NCBI GenBank assembly: GCA_022592435.1
Contig: JABYQS010000021.1
Coordinates: 62,001-126,000, forward strand
From: Cerioporus squamosus
Taxonomy: Eukaryota; Basidiomycota; Agaricomycetes; Polyporales; Polyporaceae
Reading direction: 5' to 3'
DNA length: 64,000 nucleotides
The notes beneath the pieces are model-generated. The model was not told the origin of the DNA. It saw only the letters and a program-made list of their open reading frames with translations, and did not search any database. This document shows positions 11,031-22,027 of the stretch, piece by piece (position 1 is the first letter of the stretch; every line of letters begins with the position of its first letter). The position numbers and the translations under genes are program-made.

Positions 11031-13243
11031 ATGCCTCCCACAACGATGACGACGAAGGAGATCTCCTCTGCGGCGTCGACCGCGACCCTGGACATCGCCG
11101 ACGTTCTGTCGGGTTCGTCCCTCGCAGACGACAGTCTCCTTACTACCCGCCTTAGTTTCTCCTCCATTTCAACCAGCTCACATTCCTTTGACGGCGTCCC
11201 TCCTTTCTCACTATGTTACAAATCAGGACGCGCAGAACTGTCAAAGCTCGCTTCGTTTTCATCACTCGTAGACGGCCCGCTACTGGACCGACCTGATACG
11301 GGAGACGGTCGCTGCTCCATCGACGCGAGTTTCGTCAGTCCAGCGAAGCTCGTCGCGGCAGAAGATGACACAGCTCTGCCGCCTCACTCCTCGCCTGCGC
11401 ATGTTCACATCTCGTCGATTCTCGGTCCTCCGATGATTACGGTTTCAAACTCGAACGCAGTCCTTCCGGTCTCTCTTGAGTCCTCGCAGAACTTGCTCCA
11501 CGAGGTTCCGCTTGCGGTTCGACGAGGCAAGAAGCCACCGCCTGCGCTTTCTCTAGGCAAGCCAGCGAAGATGGATCAGCAGTCCGACAGCCATACCTAC
11601 CCGGATATCTCCTCTGTCTTCCTCGGATCTCCGTCTCCGGGTTGCCAATCACCCAGCTTCTCATTCTCCTCTGACGACCCCTCGAAATTCACCATGGGTC
11701 TCTCGGCTATGTGCAACAGCTTGAAGGCGCTAGTTCCTCCCCCTCCTTTCACTCCCACCGATTGCGACCCACCTCGTGCGAAGATGGAGCCGGAGACCCG
11801 GTGGGGCATGGTGTCTTCTGCGCAGCTCCCAGAAGTTGATGAGGATGAGTGGGCGTTCACGCAGGATCTGGTTGTTGAATGGCATGCAAGCCGGAGTCTT
11901 CGCGCCGAAATCTCGCCTCCCCCGTCGCCTGCCGGCGACCTTCCTTATACCGCGGCAGTCACCACTCCTGTCTCCGAAGGATTCTCCTCGTCGGCCCCCT
12001 CTCCACCAGCCTTGTCGGACTCGTCGAGTGGTGAAAGCAGCGTAGGAGAGCAGCCACCGCAGACTCCTGCAAGCCTGAAGCAGTTGCGACGGAAGACCGT
12101 CATCATACAGGCACCAGAGTCTGACGCTGACTCGACTTTCGAACTCGAGAAGACTGGGAAGGGACAGAAGATTGCCAAGGTTCTCCCTTCTGCCACTGGT
12201 CGCAACATCGAGCTCCTGTCCGACGATTTTGACCAGCCTGTCCCATTCGAGACCCCCGGGTGGATCGAGGCACTTGCGTCCTTGCCCGCATCAACGGATC
12301 TGGGCGTGTCTACGCCGCCGAGTTCGCGCCCGTCCAGCACTAGCAGCGCGAAACTCCCGGTCCGAGGAATCCTGAAGGAGAAAAAGAGCGTCCGCTTCTC
12401 GTCCGTGCCCAGCCTTCATGAGTACTCTGTCACCGACGAACAGCTGTTGGTACGCGAAGTCCCTCCCAGCAGCCTGACCTTGCCAGGCCATGCACGCCTT
12501 GTCCGGGCGCATCCGCAAGACGTCATCTCGAGCCTGTCAATCACTCCGGTGGCAGGCACGCGTCCTTGACAGCTGCACCGCTCAGAAGCTCTCCGCTGCG
12601 CGAGTGTTACTCTCCCGCCTCTGACGGCGACAGCCACGCTCGGAAACACGTATCCTGTGTTACCTCCCCGCCAAGCACGCCACTTCCTCCGACGCCGTCG
12701 TCCCATTCTCGTGGCACGATGGCGAAGCACCCGGCGGTGCGTGCCCTGGCGCGGTGTCCTCAGGCTTCCTGCCCCTCAGCGACGACATCCGTTATAGGAT
12801 CCGGGGAGGGTGGTGCGGTCGTCGGCGCTCCCATCCTGCAAGCTCCGACTCCTGTCCTGCTCGAGGCACAGCGTCGGGCACCGCTGAAGTCGATCAACAC
12901 CCGACAGCGGATGCCCATTCAGCGCAAGCCTGAGGTGCTCATTCCCGTCAAGCCGGCACCCGCGTCCGTGCGCCATATATCTGTGCAAGCCATGCGTCCG
13001 ACCTCGAGAAGCCGGGAGCAGGAGAACACCAACACTGACGGCCGCGGCCGCGGCGCGCGGGTGGCTTCGGCACCTATATGTCCACGTCGCGAACGGGACG
13101 AGAACGTGCGGAGGCGGTCAGAGGCCGTTGCGAAGGAGGACGCCTGCGGAAGGGCGCCCATGCATGCGGGTGCGAGGAACAACGGTGGCAGCAGCAGAAT
13201 GCCTGTGCCATTGCGGAGCATTCTCACCAAGCTTCGGACGTAG
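11031..13243 (+). CDS. Serine/proline-rich orphan protein with KSVRF motif
   Basis: A long frame starts at ATG 11031 (MPPTTMTTKE) and runs to a stop at 12567. A second coding-like frame, shifted, overlaps it there and continues to 13243 (ending PLRSILTKLRT). An intron at 12422-12486 (65 nt, GTACTC...TTGCCAG, with a CTGAC branch-like site) would join the frames and give about 715 residues; this junction is a guess, and a one-base frame change cannot be excluded. The protein is mostly disordered, with serine/threonine/proline-rich tracts. RGILKEKKSVRF near residue 450 is conspicuous: KSVRF fits the RVxF docking motif for protein phosphatase 1. No catalytic domain, membrane segment or known family was recognised. 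Confidence 0.55.
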
Positions 13244-14008
13244 TCCGGTTGGGTCTCTTCAGTCCGCAGCATAGCCGTTTCATCCGTTGGATTGGGTTTG
13301 CTGAATTGTCCGTATCGTATCCACGTGTACATATGCGTATGCCTCATCGCCTGCAAGCTTCTATGCGCCCGATGTCGCGAGTCCCATGTGCAATGTTTTA
13401 TGTACAGGATGTGATTAATGACAGTTGATACAATCAGAGAAGACTGTTCGGACGATACTTGACCCTACTCTGAGGAGGAGGAAAAGCACCGTGCACCGAG
13501 CTTCGCATTTGGTCTCAGCGGGGCTGTGTTGCTTGAAGGATGCATGATGTCAAACCGTTGAGATTCAGAACAGCCTGGTAAGATGGAAAAGTCTACACTG
13601 ATTGAGTAGTTCTGATACATAAGTTTCGCACAAGCTGATAGATAGCGGAAGAGCAGAGCAAGACACAGTCCTCTATGATATATGCTACAACTTGGGGCCC
13701 TGAACACGACTACTGTGATACAGTGTACAAAAATGGAGCGAACATAAATAGTGGTAGAGTAGAGGGATCGCGATCCCGTCAAGAAGGCGATGCGTTGGAA
13801 CTAATGCATCATTATAGGTTTGAGGAAACGAATATGTGAAGAAATACGACGAATATTGAGAAAGGTGCATAAGGTCGAGTCGACCGGTACGGAATCTAGT
13901 CCCAAGAAAGTGCGTGAATGTTGAGAATGAGTCATAGACATCTATCCACCGTGCTTCAGCAAGAGTGCAGTGTGTCGCAGAACCACAAGGTCGAGTCGTT
14001 GTTCTTGT
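13244..14008. other. Convergent intergenic region
   Basis: About 0.77 kb between the 3' ends of the plus-strand orphan and the minus-strand Zn2Cys6 gene. It is relatively AT-rich, with short frames only. Both 3' UTRs are expected here; no other feature was recognised. Confidence 0.5.
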
Positions 14009-16090
14009 TCAGGAGGACCGTGGGGAGGAGCGAAAGAGCGCGATCTGCGCATCTGGATGCAGTGCAAGCAAGCAGGAACAGAACATGTACATGTCAGTAT
14101 AGGATCAATGGATCATCATCAAGGAGATGGGGACGTACTCATCAGCGGAGACAGAGGTGCATTCTGCTCCATCGCCTCGAGGATCCGCCTCAGCTCGGAG
14201 AGCAGCGTGTTCTCATCAGGCGGGCTCTGCGATGGGGCCGCCCCACCCGCGGCACGCAGACGCCGCCCGGTCGCGATGCCCTGGGTGATTACCCGAGCCA
14301 CCGACGCCCATAGGATCTGCCATATGAAAAGAAGTCAATCTACGATTTTCTCACCACAATACTCCATGCAGGAAGCGAGCATCCCCTCAGGGGGTAGTGA
14401 TTGCATGACTCGGATCGGCAAGGGAGCAACATTGGGGAAAATGGAGGGAGGATAGACTCACCCCATGAATGGGTTGACACAGCTAAGGACCCGGATATCA
14501 CTGAGATTCCGCAGGTTCCTCACTGCCGCATGAGCAGCCTGGTACGTCGGGCTGTTCGCAGTCAGCTGCTGGACGACGGGTGTGTGAAGCTGGATGCTAG
14601 CACAGTGCGCCAGGGTGTGCGTGAAGAGCGCTGCGCGCACAATGTCTGCCCGAGTCGGGTCAAACCGCTCAATGCGCGGCAACGCGTGCTTGAACCGCTC
14701 GATACGGTCATCGAGAGCCCTGAAACTGGAGTGCGAAGCTAATTCGTCTCAGCGAAGATCAGAGATCAAATCCAAATGGAGAGTAATGGGCGTGGCTTAC
14801 AGGGGCCGTACCGGGAAGCGAGACGCGTTGCGCCCTCGTAGAGAATAGCGGCTTTGGCCTGCGTTGCCAGGAGGCTCTGGGCCGCCATGTTGACGTCCCC
14901 GTCCGTGCCTGCGATGAAAGACTTCACGGTGCGGGAGGAGCGAAAGTCACTAGGGAACGGATGCTGATAGAGGGCATGTTGCGGTCAGTGCACGGAGAAG
15001 GACGACAGAATCCCATGACATACAGTTTGATAGTGTGTCAAATCCATCGGCCACGGTGTATCTATCTGCGTACCCATCGCTTCGTCATCGGTGAAGGCGG
15101 GGGCTGATCCAGAAGCGATGGCCCAGCAACGATCGAGGATGAAAACGGTCCAGAAGCCGTTGATGCGTTCGCCCTCCTCGAGTGTATCTGCCGGCATCGG
15201 AAGACTGTACGTGTTGGCATCGGCAGCGGTCCTGCTACGCCGTGAGCTGCGAATCATATGAAGCCTCGAAGCGACCGCAATTGAGACAGCTGCATTGGTA
15301 TGGTAGACTCCCTCGAGCTGGCGGCCGCCATTGTAGAAGTAGTTGGCAAGGAGAACTTCGGCTTGCATCACATACAACGCGCTAGCCGGGTCCTCGCGCA
15401 GCGCAGTGGCAGTTGGCATCTCTTGCAGAGCGCGAGCGAGGTATGCCTGTTCTTGGGGGTCGTTCAACATCTTTGCGCCTATGAGGTGGATGACATTGCG
15501 TAGGATGCGGAGGCTATGTGCGCCGGTTGCAGACGGGTAGAACACGCGATCGAGGAAGCGGTGAATGTGCAGGAAGAAGCCGAACTCTGTCGCGCTCTGG
15601 AAGAAGCTCCGGACCCTAGGATGTGGATGTTAATATGACCTCCTGCGAGCAATGTTGAGACTTACAACGATCGCATGGGATCCCTGCGACTCTGTTCCGC
15701 GTTTTGTTGTGCTTGGCGCCACGCGGCGTAAGGGTCGACGAGTGTCAGTGGTGCGGATTCTGCCGTAATCTGAGCTATTCTGCCTTCAATCTCAGCAATC
15801 TTCCCTCGAGGATTTGGTTTTGGGTGGGCCCGGGTCCGTCGAGGTATTCGCAATCCTCGGCGCGCTCAGCACGCACACACTGGCCGCATGCAGGACGCTC
15901 TCCGTCGCAACGCTATCGAATAGCAGAACGGTATGAGTAGGGGATTGATGCGTGTCGCATGTCATACGAACCATCTTGCGACGTCTGTAGATGGCAACTG
16001 AGGATTAGGTTCTGCAAGAAGTATGGGGTCATCGACCGACCTGCATCGAGAACAAGCACGGCCGCGTTCCAGAGGAGTTTGTGCAGACAT
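14009..16090 (-). CDS. Zn2Cys6 fungal-type transcription factor
   Basis: The first three exons assemble the binuclear zinc cluster only when spliced: MSAQTPLERGRACSRCR, then RRKM, then RCDGERPACGQC and a final DCEY. This yields the six cysteines of a Zn2Cys6 domain at about residues 13-40. A short coiled linker follows (GKIAEIEGRIAQI). The middle region (about residues 130-450) is all-helical, including GAKMLNDPQEQAYLARALQE, LANYFYNGGRQLEGVYH and INGFWTVFILDRCW, the pattern of the fungal-specific regulatory domain. The stop at 14009 assumes a last intron (GTACGT...CATCCAG); without it the protein ends at 14119. It should be a nuclear DNA-binding regulator; targets are unknown and no adjacent biosynthetic cluster suggests one. 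Start at 16090 is fixed by the zinc cluster. Confidence 0.85.
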
Positions 16091-19000
16091 GGTGAGTATT
16101 CGAAGGGATCGGCGAAAAGAAGAGGTGGTCCTTGGTGGCTAACCTCACACGACGAACCTCAGCTATATACGAAGGAGGTTGGCCGGCTGTGCTTCATGGC
16201 AATCAGGGCCGAAGCGCACTGTAGGTGTGCGCGACAACATATACGCGGACCGAACATGTCGCAAGAGGTTATTTGCAGTTTGCAAACTGAGCCGCTAGGA
16301 ACGGGGAGTCAGCGCCGTGCAAATCTGGTTGTGAAGACCTCAAAACTTACACCGTTCCATGGTAATGTACAGTTGACGCGTTGAACGGGCATCGAGGCAC
16401 CAGTGCAGACTCGCCGAATGGGACCTTGGAGGGAGGAAGGATGTCCCACGTGGAAGCTCCCTTGTTCTTTTCCCGATCCCGAAGTCGCAGTGCATGGTAA
16501 GGACCGGTCTGCTTCAGACCGCCGGATGTGATGCTAGTGCTGTGGCAAGCCAACATCTCGGGTATGCGTCGTAGCAGGCGTCAAATTGACCGCAGTGGGC
16601 AAGAGAGATGCCTCAGATGGGGAACCAAACATGTATGCTTGGGAGTCGCAGAACCGAATGGATGTTCCCAGGCCCTCATCTCGATCAGTTCGCAGTTAAC
16701 CAGCGTGCCCCTCGGAACATAACCCTGTGAGGGATTCAGCGCTGGCAGCAGACTTGCGAAAAAGAGAACAAGGCAAGCATGGTATGCGTACCTATTGGAG
16801 TGTGGATATCCTTGCGACATCCTCATGCGGCGGCAATAGGCCACTTCTCTCCGGTGATACCGCGCCGAGCGGGGCGGCGTGGCCATGTCCGACAGTTCGG
16901 TGAACGACTCAGCACGTCTCGCTACAGTACCCTCGACAGCAGGCAGCGCATCCACTGTTCATTGCAAGACCTGCCTCGGCTCAGCTACGAGACACACATC
17001 AGAAAAAGGGAGCTGGTCAGTTCGTAGCAATCGCCTACGTGGCGGTGAATGTGCGAGATGTTCCGGAGGAAGGTGCATGCCGGTGAACTACGTGCATTGG
17101 CGGCGCTATACTTAGGCAAGTATATCGGCTTGACTTGGGCGCAGAGCTGCCGGGTGTGAGCTACTAATGGAAGAGGGAACTACTACTGCCTCTCAGATAG
17201 CCCTGACATATCCGAGGGACCAGCTATACGTGAGATGAGATTACAAGCTGCGTACATACCGGCAATGTGCAGCAGGCATTGCAGCCGAGGAAGCTGCGAC
17301 ATACGGTATCAATGCTTCCAGCTCTGGTACGCACATGGCCGGTCTAATGGTCGTCCCCGAAATGCGCGCAGGCGATGCCGGTGAAGTAGTGCAACTTCCT
17401 CGGCGACTTGCAATTCCCGAGATATGTTGGAGGTATGATAGCGGCCCTCACAGTCAACCAGTCAACCAGGTGTGCTCATAACGAGCGCATAGGTATGAGA
17501 CCGAGCCAGGTGGGATTCCAGCGAGCGGGAAGAAGACAAGACGGACACCGACATCGTAGCGCTCGATTCGGAGCGCTCTGCGATGATCTGAGATCACACC
17601 CCGGGTTCGGCCGCGGCGTCCATGAACTTGAAGTGTTCGACTCATGCCACGATGTTCAATAATGTTACAACGCTCTTCTGCTTACTATCGATATCCTGAG
17701 TTCTCCAGCACACCGGAGGCTGCCAAGCAGATCAAGCACTCGCAAGGAACAAGGCGTGAATGTGTACAGTTTCAGCTTGACATTGATTTCTACCGCTCCG
17801 GCCACGAGCCCTCAGGCGTACGCAGCGATCGTTTACAAAAGTTCCCAGTCAACCGCAGGTTCACCGCACGCAGCGGTATACAGCCTTGCCTTGTTCCTCC
17901 TTTGGGACTCAGAGCGGCCTGAACATCCACGCGAAGGAGTGGGAAACCGGCGAGTGTTCTCCTTGGTAAGGCTATGGATGACCGTGCGGTACGCACTCGC
18001 CGCGCACTTCCGGAAACCGCAACGGCTAACCACCATGGCAGGACCTCTGATTGTTGGTTGTGGACGTCAGGAATAGGTAGATCTAGGACAACCTAATGAC
18101 CGACGGAGCGGAATCGTCCGACGCACAGGTAGTGTCAGGCAACCTATCTAGGTCTAGCGTCACTTGAGCTGTTTCCCACCGTTAACGTTATTGCACCCAT
18201 GAGATCAAAGCCCACAGCACCTAGATTGGCGAACCAGTATGTGGTTTAGGGTACTGCAGCTGTGCTCGGTTACCCTGCTGGGTCCCAGGAACATCTCAGC
18301 CGTGACGAACCGTTGCCAATGCCATCTACCATACAGTGCATCCTGGTGGAACCGCTTGTTCGTACGTGCCGGTGATATTTCGAGTGAATCCATACTGACT
18401 GAAGGCGCTGCAGTAGCTAATACATGATACATGATAGTAGTGGTTGGGTGGGGACCTGCGACCGCGCTGGTTGCGCTTGGACGTGGATCCTGCAAGTCTG
18501 CGTCTGACACCCGGAGACCAATCTACCCTTGGTGCGATGCGCCAAGGGCTTTTCTTGCGACTCAGAGTCACTGGTCTAAGTGGTTCCTGCTGCACTAGTT
18601 TTGTTGATGAACGGCCCGAGCGGTTTCCCGCAGCCCAATGCATCGTCAGCTCTCTTGTCCAAGCCTGACGCACTCAAGGACGGATTCCAAGGTGCGTGGA
18701 GAAATTGACGTAGCAGCAAGTAACCAACTGCTAATCGCTCGCTATCAGAGTTTGTCGACTGGCCTTTGCTTGTATCATCTCACTCGGACCGATTGATCTC
18801 GGAGGTGACGAGCGAGCGCGCAGCGACTCTCACAGGCAGTGCACGCGGGATGACACCCGGACGCCCCCTTCGCGTCTGACCGTTACCCTGGGCGGAAGTT
18901 GTAGGTTAGACGGGACTCTCATGGTCTGGACTGGTTGTCGCTAGTGAGTACAAACCCCTATGTCTCATGTGAGGTATACACGACTCACCAGTCTCCCCGC

Positions 19001-20280
19001 CACGTTCCTGGCGCGATTAGCACGCGACAGCGACCTGATACCATTGACAGTTGCTCTGTCGAAACCGTCAGCTTCTCCGGCTTTCATACCCTTTGCCGTC
19101 CGCTGTGATCCTTTGTCAGGTTCGCACGCTCGCAGCAGCAGTGCATTTATCTTCTGCAGCCGAATCACTAGGCGTTGGCCGTCGACCGGCCGACTAACCA
19201 CCCCTCCTCTTGGCCGCGTCTAGCCGTAGTCGAATGTTTTCCAGGGTATACGGCTTCCGTGGGCTCAAGTTGTTCCGTTTCAGTCTCGGACGCCGACAGC
19301 CTTGTTCTTGGATTGTGCGCGTCAGATGACGAGCGGAACGCTGGATGCATCTTCCTCCAATCGCTTCGGTACGCAGGTCTGTAAATCTGTATCTCCACCT
19401 CTTCGGAACGACGGCGTCTCTGCCGCCGGCTACCATGTTTCAGCATGATATACACACATCGGAGCGCTCTTGATAAGATGACGAGTCTCTGCGGCCAGAG
19501 AGGACTTCTCCGACATTGTAGTTACACGTGGCTACCCTCAAACGATTGCATCTTGACCATTCACATAGCGCTATGTATGTCATCCTCTTCATTCTATATA
19601 CTGCCATGCTCGCCAGAGTCTTGAGCCTCAAGTAGGGCCGAGCGGGAAGACGCACAAAACAAGCACATGTCAACATATACCTCATGAAATGCACTGGCCC
19701 GGGAGCACAAGGGTGGGGTGCGGTACCTGCGTCAATGGTCAGAACGAAAGAGCGAGACGGTGAACGCAAAGCGTCGAGGTGACCGGGACTTGATTCAAGT
19801 TCTGAGCTGAGCTGCCGAGTCGAACTGATCCAAACGAAGCGAGCCGGTTTCATGCCATATTGCACCGACGGCAGAAGACAGTAGTACTGGCAGCCTACCG
19901 CTACACCTTGCCTCCACCCTTCGCTAGTGGAAGCTATCCAGGTTCACCATCGTTGAGTAATATCGCGTCACTGAGGGTTTTTGCTGTCTAACCTCATGTA
20001 CCAGGACAGTACGGGCTCTTTTTTTGCCTTATCATGATATCTCTGCGACCGGGCCATCGCGACAAGTACAGGACCTCCGACTCGCCGCTGCACATGGTGA
20101 CGAACACACAACTTCGATGTGAAGGTATGTCTGAGTGGCCCTGGAACGCCGTTTTTACCGCAGCAGCCGGGAGCCCTCAACCCTAAACCCTCAGGGCTGG
20201 TGTGCTCGTCCCAGCACCGAATGTCAAGCCCATAAAGACAGCGTAACACGCGTATGTGCACGCTTGGCGGCCATAGGAAT

Positions 20281-20294
20281 CCCCCCCCCCCCCC
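20281..20294. repeat. Poly(C) tract, 14 bases
   Basis: An uninterrupted run of 14 cytosines about 200 bp upstream of the SIM-containing orphan gene. Runs of this kind are prone to length change and sequencing error. Confidence 0.9.
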
Positions 20295-20456
20295 AAGGAC
20301 TGTCTTTCATCCTCCCGACCTCAGAGGAAAACTCATGTCAGGTATGCACTCCGACCACGTCATCTCGCGGGCGTCCATTGCTCATGACACGATTTGAATC
20401 CTCAGGCAGCGAACATTCGAACCGCTTCCCTCGACCGCAACGATACCCTCAGTGTG

Positions 20457-20464
20457 TATATATA
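20457..20464 (+). promoter_or_regulatory. TATA-like element before the SIM-containing gene
   Basis: TATATATA lies 31-38 bp upstream of the chosen ATG at 20495. If it acts as a TATA box, transcription would begin almost at the start codon, implying a very short leader or use of the second ATG six bases downstream. Functional status is inferred from position only. Confidence 0.4.
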
Positions 20465-20494
20465 GGGAAACGGTCCCCGTCCCTACAAGTACAA

Positions 20495-21606
20495 ATGGGT
20501 ATGGAGAGGCAGGAACAGAGGCTCCGTTACATCGCCGTAGGTCCTGTCTGGTTACAGATGAGTCGCAACATCTCCCATCAAATCCGACCTTGTTTACAGG
20601 CCATAATCCGGCAAACGTGCCGTAAGCACGGCGTGGATCTCTACGTCCGTTATTGTGACCACGATATCAACCAGTTGCTGACAATTAGGGACGAGGTACC
20701 GTCGACCCCTAGACCTCTTGAGCACGGTCATCAACTGAGTACTCACCACAGGTTATCAAAGAGATACCGGAGCTTCGGGAGTACGAGGAAGGCTGGCCGG
20801 TGCTCTTCTATCTGAAGGTCATCATGCACGACCACGGCGGGCATACCCCGGGCAATCATGGCAAATGGAAGAGACGGGTTCTTGATGAGGTATTGGTCTT
20901 ATACGCAACAGTGAACTGTTACCTTGCTCATGTGCGTCGTCATAGAACCGTCCTGTGGGCTCGAGTTCGCTTGCGCAAAAACGTCGGAGTATATTCAAGC
21001 CGTCTGGTGCTCCCAGAATCGCCCCAGGACTCTTGCGAGACACAGCCCATGGTGCCTCTCTCAACAACACATCTTCCGAGATACTGCGAACTCAAGGCAC
21101 AGAGGCTTCCCGCCCTAGTGCGACGAGCGGAGTAGCCAAAGACGGAGATGTAATCATCATCAGTGACGACGAAGACTCAGTCCCACAGGTACACATGCCC
21201 GAGTGCTTCCACCATGACGAGCTACTGATCGGTGTCTGCCACTTCTATCCAGAGTAAGAGCGGCTCTACCGCCCCGTCTTCTTCGCTGTTGCGCTGCTCT
21301 TCTCAGGCTACCCTCTGCAGCCCCGGACCAAGCTCCTCGTCGTCTTCATCTTCGGACTACGGGGCCAAGACACCTCGCTCGATCATGGACATGCTCATCT
21401 CGGGCGGTATCCCTCACACCGATGCACAACATCTCGCCCGACTTCTTGCATCGATGGGAGTCGTCACCAGAGAGTATCTGGGCACCCTGGCTCGGATGAA
21501 GTCGCGCGACGTGTGGTTGCTCGAGCTGTGTGGACAGCAAAGAATTAGCGAGATACAGATGAGGATTCTGCGCGACATTCTCGAGGAACTCGTTGCGGAG
21601 CAGTAG
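20495..21606 (+). CDS. Orphan protein with SUMO-interaction-like motif
   Basis: Four exons, 20495-20695, 20752-20889, 20946-21188 and 21253-21606, give an open 311-residue protein; all introns are 53-64 nt, GT-AG and phase 0. The N-terminal ~110 residues look globular (RYIAVGPVWLQMSRNISHQI; then IKEIPELREYEEGWPVLFYL). A disordered basic/serine-rich middle ends in DVIIISDDEDS at about residues 182-192. This hydrophobic V-I-I-I core followed by serine and acids matches a canonical SUMO-interacting motif. After a poly-serine linker, a C-terminal helical region (SIMDMLISGGI; QHLARLLASMGV; MRILRDILEEL) resembles a small helical bundle, perhaps SAM-like. I do not know this family. SUMO binding, and hence a nuclear role, is inference. 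Confidence 0.7.
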
Positions 21607-21742
21607 AGGTGGATTGTTCAGGGTCGAGCTCCTGGCTCTGCCCTTGTCGTACATAATCATATAACTCGTACTTGGCCGTGGTTGCTGCGTGCAAGGTCTG
21701 TTCGTCCACAAAAAGTAACAGCGTTCAATTGCCATCTCCCAA

Positions 21743-21849
21743 GGGCCTGGCCGGGAATTGAACCCGGGACCTCCTCCATATCACGTAATCACTCGGGTTT
21801 GCACCGAGAACCACCCTAAGAAGGAATCATACTACTAGACCACCAGGCC
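21743..21849 (-). tRNA. tRNA-Pro(AGG), intron-containing, copy 1
   Basis: Read on the minus strand, the 5' acceptor GGCCTGG pairs with CCAGGCC at the 3' end, followed by a C discriminator. GTGGTCTAGTAGTATGAT is the D-arm/A box, GGTTCAATTCC lies in the T arm/B box, and the anticodon stem CCTTC pairs with GGAGG. The loop TTAGGG puts AGG at positions 34-36, giving proline. About 35 nt between the anticodon loop and the 3' anticodon stem are an intron, at the usual position after base 37. It lies between the SIM orphan and ARP8. A T-rich stretch, rather than an immediate T4, follows the gene. Confidence 0.9.
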
Positions 21850-22027
21850 ACGCTGTCAATGAGGTTGGTAGCGAACATCACTACTTAGGAGTACTCCGAG
21901 GAGCAGAGGGTATCCGCCAGCGTCCGTATGTTGACTTCTGGATTGATCGCCGTCGAATGAATGGCTTCCACTCTTTCCCCTCCACTCATCTGCGTCGGTG
22001 TCTCGTGCATGTCAAGGACCGACTGGA

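Larger units (their letters stand above)
16091..20494. other. 4.4-kb region without a recognisable gene
   Basis: Only short frames on both strands, none resembling a known protein, and no reverse transcriptase, transposase or integrase motif. It should include the promoter of the Zn2Cys6 gene (transcribed leftward from 16090) and that of the orphan at 20495. A 14-base cytosine run lies at 20281-20294. It may hold decayed repeats or non-coding RNA, but nothing can be supported from the sequence. Confidence 0.4.

Noticed and set aside
18062..18170. Apparent inverted repeat around GGTAGATCTAGG and CCTATCTAGGTCTAG
   Set aside because: The arms do not pair beyond short palindromic TCTAGA-like words; not a supportable hairpin or terminal repeat.
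16091..20494. Search for transposon remnants
   Set aside because: No reverse transcriptase, RNase H, integrase or transposase motif and no clear terminal repeats were found by eye.
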